From: Gemmatimonadales bacterium
GTDB taxonomy: Bacteria; Gemmatimonadota; Gemmatimonadetes; Gemmatimonadales; GWC2-71-9
DNA length: 11,469 nt
Direction of reading: 5' to 3'
Assembly: GCA_025929805.1 (NCBI GenBank)
Contig: JAICPP010000099.1
Coordinates: 1-11,469, forward strand
Under the pieces are notes generated by a model. It did not search any database and had not been told where the DNA came from. It was given only the letters and a program-made list of their open reading frames with translations. Position numbers and translations under genes: made by a program. Positions 1-6,142 of this stretch are shown here, one piece after another (position 1 is the first letter of the stretch; each line of letters starts with the position of its first letter).

Positions 1-45
1 TATCGAAGCATGTTAGAATCCGCGCAAACTGAAAACGGAGACCCG

Positions 46-198
46 GTGATACGGAAACTCGCTTCGGGCGAATATCGCCTCTACTCCAGAAAGAAGGATC
101 CCAAGACTGGTAAGCGACGCAACCTGGGCACCTTCAAGACCCGGCAAGCGGCGGAGCGGCACGAGCGGGCGGTGCAGTACTTCAAGCGAAAGGGCTGA
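46..198 (+). CDS. Small basic conserved protein (50 aa), function unknown
   Basis: A 50-residue, strongly basic protein rich in Lys and Arg, starting MIRKLASGEYRLYSRKKDPK and ending in a charged QYFKRKG tail. I chose the GTG at 46 because a GGAG motif (37-40) sits 5 nt upstream; an in-frame ATG at 10 would add 12 residues but has no visible ribosome binding site within the window. From memory, near-identical short proteins (Y-R-L-Y-S-R-K-K core, then GKRRNLGTF and an AAERHER helix) occur in many unrelated bacteria as hypothetical proteins. The N-terminal strands plus a final helix resemble the arm-type DNA-binding segment of tyrosine recombinases, but no catalytic domain follows, so a nucleic-acid-binding role is only inference. 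Its stop codon is 1 nt before the start of the cupin gene, which suggests translational coupling. Confidence 0.75.
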   Translation: MIRKLASGEYRLYSRKKDPKTGKRRNLGTFKTRQAAERHERAVQYFKRKG

Positions 199-199
199 C

Positions 200-583
200 A
201 TGGAAGAGCGTCTTCGACCCCACCCCAGCGGGCGTTTGTCCGGGCCCGTGGTTCCGCTCAAGCTGCCGGAGCTGGCCCGGGCACTCCACCAGGAGGCGCA
301 CCCAGCCATTCACGGACATCGCCAGGCTGGGCTGGTCCACCGGGGTCCGCTGCGGCTGGTCCTGTTCTCGTTCGAGGCGGGCAGTGAGCTCCCCCATCAC
401 CGAGCGCCCGGGCACGTGGTCATTCAGTGCCTGCGTGGCGAGCTCCAGCTCGACGCGGGCGGTACCCAGGAGCGGCTGCAGGAAGGGGATGCCCTGGTGA
501 TTGATCCCGATGTCCAGCACTCGGTCCGAGCCGTGAGCGAGAGCGACATGTTGCTGACGGTGTGCGTCGGCCCGAGGAGCTGA
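200..583 (+). CDS. Cupin-domain protein (127 aa)
   Basis: A small single-domain cupin. The first cupin motif is visible as a His pair (residues 66-67) followed by PGHVVIQCLRGEL, and the second as GDALVIDPDVQHSV, with the His in a position usual for a metal ligand. The first 45 residues are Pro/His/Arg-rich and unlike the core. Small cupins of this kind are cytoplasmic metal-binding beta-barrels acting as dioxygenases, isomerases or ligand sensors; the sequence does not say which. The ATG at 200 lies 1 nt after the upstream stop, with an AAAGGG element about 7 nt before it, so it is probably translated with the 50-aa protein. The 154 nt that follow hold no convincing gene or terminator. Confidence 0.8.
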   Translation: MEERLRPHPSGRLSGPVVPLKLPELARALHQEAHPAIHGHRQAGLVHRGPLRLVLFSFEAGSELPHHRAPGHVVIQCLRGELQLDAGGTQERLQEGDALVIDPDVQHSVRAVSESDMLLTVCVGPRS

Positions 584-737
584 CCGCTTCAACTGCAGCA
601 TCTGGCACGCTAACCCGGCACAAGAGTCGCACTCAACATCTCGGTAAAGTCGTTCCCTGCTGCGCTAGACCCACATCCTGCCAAAAATTCCAGGCGCCCG
701 ACCCAGCAATGCGGCGGTCGCCTCGTTGAGGCTTCAG

Positions 738-2105
738 ATGACGCTCAGGAACCATCTCCGCGGCCTTGGCATGTATGCTACGCTGTGGCTCACCGGCTGC
801 GGCGGAGACGTCACGGCTCCAGCTCCTGGAATCCAGGCAGCCACTGCCGAGGTTGCAGCCCTGGGGGCAGAAGTCCGCCAGCTCGCGGCGGACGCCGGCA
901 TCACCGCATTGCGGGGCCCGGCCCCGGTCAGGCGCGAACTCTCACTGCTGGGCCAGGCACTCGCCTTCGACAAGATTCTCAGTGGCAACCGTGACATCGC
1001 CTGTATGACGTGTCACCTGCCGAGGTTTGGAACCACCGATACTAGAAGCCTGGCGATCGGCCAGGGAGCGACGGGGCTGGGCCCCAACCGGATGCACCCA
1101 CAAGGCACCTTTGTGGCCCGGAGCACTCCACCCCTCTTCAACCTCCACGCCATGGGGCCCCTCACCTGGGATGGGCGGGTGTTCCGGGGCGTCACCGGCA
1201 TCGTGCGCACGCCGATTCCGCTCCTGGCGTCGCAGCGGGCGGTGTTCGAGTTTGGGACCGTATCGGCCCTGCCAATGCTTCCGGTGCTCTCCCGGGTGGA
1301 GATGCGCGCTAATGCGGGGAACGAGCTGGCAGCGGTCCCCGACAGTCTGCCGCAACGGACTTGGCGGCTCCTGATGCGTCGACTGGGTGGCATACCCGAG
1401 TATCGTGCCATGTTCGAGAGCGCCTATCCGGGCCAGCGCTTCGACAACATGAGCTTTGCTCATGCGGGGAACGCCATGGGCGGCTGGATCGTGGACGTGT
1501 TCGACTTCAATAACTCACCCTGGGATCGGTTCCTTGCGGGCGACGATGACGCACTGACCGAGATGCAGCTCCGCGGGGCCAGGGCATTCCTGAGCACGGC
1601 CAGGTGCGCCCGCTGCCACAATGGACCCTTGTTCAGCGATGGAAAGTTCCACAACGTGGCGGTGCCGCAGGTCGGACCCGGACTGGGAGACGGCGCCTCT
1701 CGACGGGATGACTTCGGACGGATGCGGCAGACCAGGAACGCAGCGGACAAATACAAGTTTCGGACCCCACCGTTGCGCAACGTCGAGCTCACGGCCCCGT
1801 ACGGCCACGATGGCGCCTTCGTAACGCTGCGAGACTGGGTAGATCACTATGGCCAGTCTGCCAACAAACTTCGGGGCTATGATCCTGGCCAACTCGAGCC
1901 CCTCCTGCGGTCCACCTTGCTGCCAACGGCAGAGGACATCCTGCTGACCCGAGACCCGCGACTCACTACCCTGGTGCTGCCGCAGCAGACGGTCGACGAG
2001 ATCACCGAGTTCCTCAAGGCACTCACCGATCCCGCCGCCCGCGACTTGGCACGCTTCGTTCCGGCCCGAGTTCCCAGCGGGCTCCCGATCGACAACGCGC
2101 CTTGA
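738..2105 (+). CDS. Di-heme cytochrome c peroxidase / MauG-family lipoprotein
   Basis: A 455-residue exported di-heme protein. Its N-terminus has basic residues, a hydrophobic stretch and the lipobox LTGC with Cys21, so it is probably a lipoprotein. Two c-type heme sites are present: CMTCH at residues 89-93 and CARCH at 290-294, the spacing expected for bacterial cytochrome c peroxidase/MauG proteins. Other family hallmarks are LGQALAFDKILSGNRDIAC before heme 1, a TWDGR segment, and APYGHDGAFVTLRDWVDHYG near the C-terminus. Members reduce hydrogen peroxide or carry out oxidative protein modification via high-valent heme iron in the periplasm; the substrate here is unknown. The ATG at 738 gives the cleaner signal; a TTG at 726 would add four residues. 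Its TGA overlaps the TTG start of the next gene. Confidence 0.9.
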   Translation: MTLRNHLRGLGMYATLWLTGCGGDVTAPAPGIQAATAEVAALGAEVRQLAADAGITALRGPAPVRRELSLLGQALAFDKILSGNRDIACMTCHLPRFGTTDTRSLAIGQGATGLGPNRMHPQGTFVARSTPPLFNLHAMGPLTWDGRVFRGVTGIVRTPIPLLASQRAVFEFGTVSALPMLPVLSRVEMRANAGNELAAVPDSLPQRTWRLLMRRLGGIPEYRAMFESAYPGQRFDNMSFAHAGNAMGGWIVDVFDFNNSPWDRFLAGDDDALTEMQLRGARAFLSTARCARCHNGPLFSDGKFHNVAVPQVGPGLGDGASRRDDFGRMRQTRNAADKYKFRTPPLRNVELTAPYGHDGAFVTLRDWVDHYGQSANKLRGYDPGQLEPLLRSTLLPTAEDILLTRDPRLTTLVLPQQTVDEITEFLKALTDPAARDLARFVPARVPSGLPIDNAP

Positions 2106-2923
2106 CCAACTATGGATTCTTGATCCTAAGTCTCACCGCGGCTGCCTGCAGCGCGTCTCGCGGGCCGGACGTCATCTACCTCCCGTCCGCGGCCGATGTG
2201 GTGACCCGGATGCTCGCGCTCGTCCGGGTGGACTCGACCGACGTGGTGTACGACCTCGGCTGCGGCGACGGGCGAATCGTGATCGCCGCCGCCAAGCAGC
2301 ACGGTGCTCGCGGCGTCTGCGTCGACATCAACCCATCACTCATCTCCGCCAGTCGACGGAACGCCGATACCGCAGGCGTTCGCGGCCGCATCGAGTTTCG
2401 CCAGGCTGATCTCTTCGAGACCGATCTCAGCACCGCGACCGTGGTGGCACTGTATCTCTCTCCCGCGCTGAACGAGCGTCTCCGGCCGAAGCTCTTCCGG
2501 GAAATCAGGCCGGGTAGTCGGATCGTCTCCCACAACTTCGGCATGGGCGAGTGGCGGCCGGACACCACCATGCGGGTGGCCTGGCCGGCCGGGACGACCT
2601 CGACGGTGCATGGGTGGGTAATGCCGGCGGATGTGGCCGGCAACTGGGAGCTCACGGTCGGGTCACCCGCCGGAGGCCATCGCTACCATGTACGGTTCGC
2701 TCAGCACTACCAGGAACTCAGCGGGACTGCTTCCAGCCAGGGCCGGCAGGTCACCATGACCGCCGCGCAGCTCTTCGGCGACAGCGTCGAATTTCAACTG
2801 GCCGAGCGACGGAATGATCGCCCCACGATCTTCCGGTTCGCCGGTCGGGTTTCCGCAGCCGCTATGGCTGGGACCATGCGCGCGACGGATAGCAGCGAGC
2901 CATGGAAGGCGATTCGTCGATAG
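2102..2923 (+). CDS. Class I SAM-dependent methyltransferase, apparently exported
   Basis: A 273-residue protein whose N-terminus (MTNYGFLILSLTAAACSAS) reads as a short signal peptide, possibly of the lipoprotein type with Cys at about residue 16. The Rossmann methyltransferase core follows: motif I DLGCGDGR at residues 51-58, the acidic residue Asp75 in VCVDINP, and a VVALYLSPALNERLRPKL segment typical of proteins related to the FAM173 (ATPSCKMT) lysine methyltransferases. The last 100 residues or so form a separate beta-rich region (WELTVG, YQELSGTAS). The target is unknown; similarity to a lysine methyltransferase family hints at a protein substrate, as inference only. The TTG start overlaps the peroxidase stop (TTGA) and has no visible Shine-Dalgarno, so translation probably depends on coupling. 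A later ATG at about 2210 would remove the signal but also cut conserved residues upstream of motif I. Confidence 0.83.
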   Translation: MTNYGFLILSLTAAACSASRGPDVIYLPSAADVVTRMLALVRVDSTDVVYDLGCGDGRIVIAAAKQHGARGVCVDINPSLISASRRNADTAGVRGRIEFRQADLFETDLSTATVVALYLSPALNERLRPKLFREIRPGSRIVSHNFGMGEWRPDTTMRVAWPAGTTSTVHGWVMPADVAGNWELTVGSPAGGHRYHVRFAQHYQELSGTASSQGRQVTMTAAQLFGDSVEFQLAERRNDRPTIFRFAGRVSAAAMAGTMRATDSSEPWKAIRR

Positions 2924-2947
2924 CTTGCTGGAACTTGCTTCCAGAGC
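2924..2947 (+). terminator. Possible hairpin after the methyltransferase gene
   Basis: Directly after the stop codon, CTGGAA (2928-2933) pairs with TTCCAG (2939-2944) around a 5-nt loop. The stem extends with GCT/AGC after a 2-nt bulge. No T-run follows, so it is at best a weak terminator or an mRNA 3' end stabiliser. The 209-nt gap up to 3132 otherwise shows no gene or recognisable promoter. Confidence 0.35.
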
Positions 2948-3132
2948 GGCGATAACCCAGAATTGGACACGGCGCTGATCCGCGCCCAACCTCGCCGACT
3001 CTGCCCCAGCAAGGGTCCTCGTGAGGCAAAGGGGGGCATACTCCCGGATCCGTCGGCTCGGAGCCTTTGGGATGCCGCGGGCATTGCCGCTGGGGGGTGT
3101 ATCGCCTGTGGCCTGACCAAGGGACTGCACCA

Positions 3133-3819
3133 ATGCCTGCCAATAAAGACTTCAAGCGCCTGGTTCGCGGGCGCATGCAGAAGACCGGCGAAGCCTACAC
3201 CGCCGCTCGCGCGCAGCTCCTGAAGCAGAAGTCGGCTGCAGACGCGCGCCATTCCCCAGACGCTGACAACTATCCGAAGCTCGCCGGCAAGAGCGACGCG
3301 ATCCTCAAGGAGAAAACCGGCTGCACCTGGGAGCGGTGGGTCCAGGCGCTCGACCGGGTCGAGGCCTACAGCTGGACCCACCGCGACATTGCCGAGTATG
3401 TGCAGAAGAAGTACCGGATCACAGGCTGGTGGGCGCAAACCGTCACAGTCGGCTATGAGCGGATCAAGGGTCTGCGTGCAGTGGGCCAGCGGAGAGACGG
3501 CTCATTCGAAGCCAACAAGAGCAAGACGCTCGCGGTCCCGGTGGCCCGCTTGTACGACGCCTTCAGCAACTCACGTCTTCGCGCGCGCTGGCTGAAGGGT
3601 GTCGATCTGGCAATCCGAACCGCCACGCCGGAGAAGTCGATGCGGATCGCCTGGCCGGACCGCACCTCGGTGGTGGTCGGTTTTACCCCCAAGGGGCCGG
3701 CCAAGAGCCAGGTCGCCATTCAACACGGAAAGCTGCCTGACAAGGACCGCGCGACCCGAATGAAACAGTTTTGGTCCGAGCGGCTCGCTGCCCTGGAGCA
3801 GATGGTCGCGCCCCGCTGA
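3133..3819 (+). CDS. DUF4287 / SRPBCC (AHSA1-like) domain protein
   Basis: A 228-residue cytoplasmic protein with two parts. The N-terminal half begins MPANKDFKRLVRGRMQKTGE and holds a DUF4287-like helical region (from about residue 50: TGCTWERWVQALD, WTHRDIAEYVQKKY, GWWAQTVTVGYERIKGLRA). The C-terminal half, from about residue 130 (SKTLAVPVARLYDAF), looks like an SRPBCC/Activator-of-Hsp90-ATPase-like fold, ending with a helix containing FWSERLAALEQM. SRPBCC domains bind hydrophobic ligands; the DUF4287 role is unknown. The ATG at 3133 has AAGGGA (3119-3124) 8 nt upstream and matches the usual start of this family from memory; the open frame runs 22 codons further upstream to 3067 but those residues look non-coding. 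The next gene starts 5 nt after its stop. Confidence 0.85.
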   Translation: MPANKDFKRLVRGRMQKTGEAYTAARAQLLKQKSAADARHSPDADNYPKLAGKSDAILKEKTGCTWERWVQALDRVEAYSWTHRDIAEYVQKKYRITGWWAQTVTVGYERIKGLRAVGQRRDGSFEANKSKTLAVPVARLYDAFSNSRLRARWLKGVDLAIRTATPEKSMRIAWPDRTSVVVGFTPKGPAKSQVAIQHGKLPDKDRATRMKQFWSERLAALEQMVAPR

Positions 3820-3824
3820 CGAAT

Positions 3825-4161
3825 ATGGACGATCAGCTCGCTCGCATTCTGCTGGTGCTCTTCCTCGGTGTGGTGCCCCCCCCTCCTGGGGATTACGGCA
3901 GTAGCCCGGGGTGGGCGCCTCACCTGGCGGCGTGCGGTGGTGGCCGCCGCGCTCACCGAGATCCCCGTCGCATTGTTCGCGGGCGCGTTCATTTTCCTGT
4001 TCCCCGAGTGTGTGAATGCCCCGTGTCCGGAGCCGTCACTCGGGGAGCGCACCCGCTGGTGGATTCTCGTCGGGGCCATTGGTGCAGCGGTGGGCGCAGC
4101 GGTTGCCCTTGTCGTGATGACTTTCCGGTGGAGCTTCAGGCTGGCGAAGCGCGCCGCCTAG
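3825..4161 (+). CDS. Small membrane protein, reading frame broken at a poly-C run
   Basis: The ATG at 3825 begins MDDQLARILLVLFLGVV, the start of a membrane helix. At the run of eight C (3876-3883) that frame turns into soluble, Pro/Gly/His-rich sequence, while the frame shifted by one base continues as a good membrane protein: PPLLGITAVARGGRLTWRRA, a helix around TEIPVALFAGAFIFLF, and a last helix WWILVGAIGAAVGAAVALVVM with a basic tail. With seven C the gene would encode 111 residues with about three transmembrane segments. As read, either the gene is interrupted or translation starts at GTG 3868 (97 aa), which lacks a ribosome binding site. Sequencing or assembly error is the simplest cause. 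I do not recognise a family; its place 5 nt after the DUF4287/SRPBCC gene suggests co-transcription. Confidence 0.6.
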
Positions 4162-4193
4162 GATTGCGCTTCTGTTTCTGCCGGCAATTCCGA

Positions 4194-4222
4194 TCAGCCG
4201 AGCTCGTGACCCGATCGGCTGA
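4194..4222. terminator. Inverted repeat between convergent genes
   Basis: TCAGCCGA (4194-4201) and TCGGCTGA (4215-4222) are perfect 8-bp inverted repeats separated by 13 nt. They lie in the 98-nt gap between a plus-strand gene ending at 4161 and a minus-strand gene ending at 4260, where a bidirectional terminator would be expected. There is no flanking T-run, so intrinsic termination strength is uncertain. Confidence 0.4.
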
Positions 4223-4259
4223 GCCCGGTGCGCACACGTTCAACGGTCGTCAGGGCCGC

Positions 4260-4424
4260 TCAGGACTTGTGCGAGGTCTTCGCAAAGAACGGCGTGAAGA
4301 CTTGCTCCACCTTTTTGCTCTTACACTTCGGGCATTCCGGCCGTCGGTGGCCATGCTCGGCCAGCGGCTCGGTACGGTCGAACACGTTGTGGCAGTCGCG
4401 GCAGCGATATTCATAGGTTGGCAT
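4260..4424 (-). CDS. FmdB-family zinc-ribbon regulatory protein
   Basis: A 54-residue protein on the minus strand starting MPTYEYRCRDC, the hallmark N-terminus of FmdB/CxxC_CxxC_SSSS small zinc-ribbon proteins. Four Cys form two knuckles, Cys8-Cys11 and Cys31-Cys34, expected to bind one zinc. The C-terminal tail (VEQVFTPFFAKTSHKS) is short and basic. The name comes from a putative regulator in methylotroph formamidase operons; the general role is unproven. I chose the ATG at 4422-4424 because of the conserved MPTYEY start and the GGGGGT just upstream; a Met four codons earlier and a longer frame to 4583 are less likely. It stands alone on this strand, and the next plus-strand gene is divergent. 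Confidence 0.88.
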   Translation of the reverse strand: MPTYEYRCRDCHNVFDRTEPLAEHGHRRPECPKCKSKKVEQVFTPFFAKTSHKS

Positions 4425-4663
4425 CAGGACCCCCATGTGACTCGGCCAGGCGAGCAGCCGCTCACCTGTGCTCCATCGGTACGTTAGGCCCAAACTAATT
4501 TGCTCGCGGGACCGCGTCCACCGTGGATCTCCTGCACCGGTTGGGAGCATCGAATGACGTTCCGGGTAGGGCAGCTCGAGCACGCAAAACCGTTCGTGTC
4601 CACCGCGCGGCGGGCGTCTGGGTGAGACCGCTGACGATCCTGCTGCTAGTCATGGGAGGTCTG

Positions 4664-5089
4664 ATGCCCACTGCAGACGCTCAGTCGCCTACCGGGCAAC
4701 GGCGCGCTCGCCTGCCCCTGGAGCTGCTTCCCGATACTCTGGCAATCTGCCGCCTGCCCGCTGAAGCGCCCGTGCCGACCTGGGCCTCCACCGGGGGCCC
4801 ATTTCTCACATTGAGCCGGACTGCCGACGAGCTGTCCATCACCATGGTCCAGCGGGGCGTGCCCCCCGGTGTCCGTTGCGAGCGTGACTATCGCGCCCTG
4901 CGCGTCCGGGGCTCACTGCCGCCCAACCTGGTTGGAATTCTCCTCTCCATCGCTGAGCCGCTCGCCGAAGCAGGACTCAGTATCTTTGCCATATCCACGT
5001 ACGAGACCGACTACGTGCTGGTAAAGGTCCGTGACATCGATGCTGCGCTGGAGGCGCTCCGCAAGGCGGGTCATCAGCTTGATTCCTAG
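4664..5089 (+). CDS. ACT-domain protein (amino-acid sensor-like)
   Basis: The core, LPLELLPDTLAICRLPAEAP through GILLSIAEPLAEAGLSIFAI, STYETDYVLVK and a final helix ALRKAGHQLD, matches the small bacterial ACT_7/CASTOR-like ACT proteins, about 130 residues with two ACT-like halves. ACT domains bind amino acids or other small ligands and usually work in the cytoplasm. I chose the ATG at 4664 (141 aa) because GGGAGGT (4654-4660) lies just 3 nt upstream. A GTG at 4622 would add 14 residues and create what looks like a signal peptide (MRPLTILLLVMGGLMPTADA, cut after ADA); that is unexpected for this family. The open frame extends to 4523 without support. Between 4425 and 4663, the divergent spacer to the FmdB gene, I see no clear promoter. 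Confidence 0.8.
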   Translation: MPTADAQSPTGQRRARLPLELLPDTLAICRLPAEAPVPTWASTGGPFLTLSRTADELSITMVQRGVPPGVRCERDYRALRVRGSLPPNLVGILLSIAEPLAEAGLSIFAISTYETDYVLVKVRDIDAALEALRKAGHQLDS

Positions 5090-5142
5090 ATTTGTGGGAA
5101 CTCTCGCGCCGCGGTAAATCCTAATCCGAGGTCCTCGATACC

Positions 5143-5643
5143 ATGTGGCTCGCAGTCCGGAGTCTGGCTTGGACCGTTCTCATTCCGGGCTTATTCGCGG
5201 GGTACATCCCCTGGCGATATTTCGGGCTCGCGGACGTGCAACTGAACCTGCTGAATCCGATCCACCTGATCGGAGCCGCTTGTATAGCCGTCGGGGCGGT
5301 ATTGCTGGGTGCCTGTATTTGGGAGTTCGCCCGCAGCGGCTTGGGCACCCTGTCGCCGGTGGACCCGCCGCGCAAGCTGGTGGTGCGAGGACTCTATCGC
5401 TACGTCCGCAATCCCATGTACCTGAGTGTGACCACGATCGTGCTGGGTGAGTTTCTGCTCACCCGCTCACGCGGGTTGCTGGTGTATTGGGCTGTCTGGT
5501 TCCTGGCCGCGAACCTCTTCGTGGTTGGTTACGAGGAGCCGACACTCCAACGGCGCTTTGGCGCTGCATACGACCGTTATAAGGAGGAGGTGGGGCGTTG
5601 GCTGCCGCGGCTCCCTTCGGTTCGGCGAAGTCACTCTACCTGA
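5143..5643 (+). CDS. Isoprenylcysteine carboxyl methyltransferase-like membrane protein
   Basis: A 166-residue integral membrane protein with hydrophobic segments near residues 5-26, 41-62 and about 95-128. It carries the family signature RGLYRYVRNPMYLS (residues 82-95) and, after the last helix, EEPTLQRRFGAAYDRYKEEVGRWLPR (from Glu131-Glu132), the two motifs that form the SAM and substrate site in ICMT/PEMT-type membrane methyltransferases. Bacterial members are thought to methylate lipids or small lipophilic substrates at the inner membrane; the substrate here is unknown. A GAGGT element (5128-5132) lies 10 nt before the ATG. The last 46 nt overlap the start of the next gene in another frame, and the AAGGAGG inside its own 3' end serves that gene. 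Confidence 0.87.
   Translation: MWLAVRSLAWTVLIPGLFAGYIPWRYFGLADVQLNLLNPIHLIGAACIAVGAVLLGACIWEFARSGLGTLSPVDPPRKLVVRGLYRYVRNPMYLSVTTIVLGEFLLTRSRGLLVYWAVWFLAANLFVVGYEEPTLQRRFGAAYDRYKEEVGRWLPRLPSVRRSHST
5581..5590 (+). promoter_or_regulatory. Strong ribosome binding site inside the upstream gene
   Basis: AAGGAGGAGG lies within the coding sequence of the ICMT-like protein (where it encodes KEE). It ends 7 nt before the TTG at 5598 that opens the next frame. A TAA at 5580-5582 in the downstream frame excludes any earlier start, so this site decides the TTG start. Confidence 0.7.
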
Positions 5644-6131
5644 CCTGCCGCCCGTACTTGGAGGCGGTGCACGCCAGACAGCCCGACCCCACGGTTCCGG
5701 TCTGGGACTTCGAGTATCGCGGGTGGCCCTGGAGTGCCGCTTGGCGGGCGTTCCCAGCTTCTCAGATTGCCGTGCTGCAGGCCTTCCTTGAGCGGGCGCC
5801 CGCCTGCTACCTCCAGATGAATCCGTCGGACGTCCTCGACTACCCTCCATCGAAGAGCTGGGCCCGGCCTTACAACGAGACGTTCGAGCTCGCGCCCGGC
5901 ATCGACGCGGTTTCGCTCACCAAGGAGGTGCTCTATCTAGGCGGCTACCTGCTGTACTGCGCCCCGGCTCCGGTGGAGCCATCAAGATTGCAGCTGAATC
6001 CCTGGCGGACTTCACCCGGTGACCTGCTGGAATCTCTCAGAGGTCTGGGAGTCACAGCGCTCATTGCCTCTCACCACGACAACGACGCCTGGCGGATGAG
6101 CTTTCCGGATTCACTCCCGTCGGGAGCCTGA
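5598..6131 (+). CDS. Unrecognised protein (177 aa) overlapping the ICMT-like gene
   Basis: I do not recognise a family. The protein starts at a TTG with a strong Shine-Dalgarno (5581-5590), overlaps the upstream gene by 46 nt and ends 11 nt before the esterase gene, so it is tied into that operon. It has no signal peptide or clear membrane helix. Visible features are an aromatic, Trp-rich first half (VWDFEYRGWPWSAAWRAF), a stretch CYLQMNPSDVLDYPPSKSW, FELAPGIDAVSLTKEVLYLGGYLLYC in the middle, and a C-terminal LLESLRGLGVTALIASHHDNDAWRM. Base composition matches its neighbours, and all codon positions read as genuine protein. It may be a soluble small enzyme or partner protein of the esterase or methyltransferase; nothing in the sequence fixes this. 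Confidence 0.72.
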   Translation: MAAAAPFGSAKSLYLTCRPYLEAVHARQPDPTVPVWDFEYRGWPWSAAWRAFPASQIAVLQAFLERAPACYLQMNPSDVLDYPPSKSWARPYNETFELAPGIDAVSLTKEVLYLGGYLLYCAPAPVEPSRLQLNPWRTSPGDLLESLRGLGVTALIASHHDNDAWRMSFPDSLPSGA

Positions 6132-6142
6132 GGCCCGCCGCA

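Noticed and set aside
604..620. TGGCACG at 603-609 resembling the -24 part of a sigma-54 promoter
   Set aside because: The GC of the -12 element falls at 618-619, two bases too far; the required GG-N10-GC spacing is not met.
2794..3438. 214-aa open frame on the minus strand spanning the 2924-3132 gap
   Set aside because: Most of it is antisense to the methyltransferase 3' end and the DUF4287 gene, with no family-like sequence and no convincing start site.
3771..4487. 238-aa plus-strand open frame
   Set aside because: Only its part from ATG 3825 to the C-run looks like protein; after that it runs out of frame through the membrane-protein gene and antisense to the FmdB gene.
5127..5137. CGAGGTCCTCG odd palindrome before the ICMT-like gene as an operator
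   Set aside because: Five-base arms around one base are too short to claim an operator, and the GAGGT half is better explained as the ribosome binding site.
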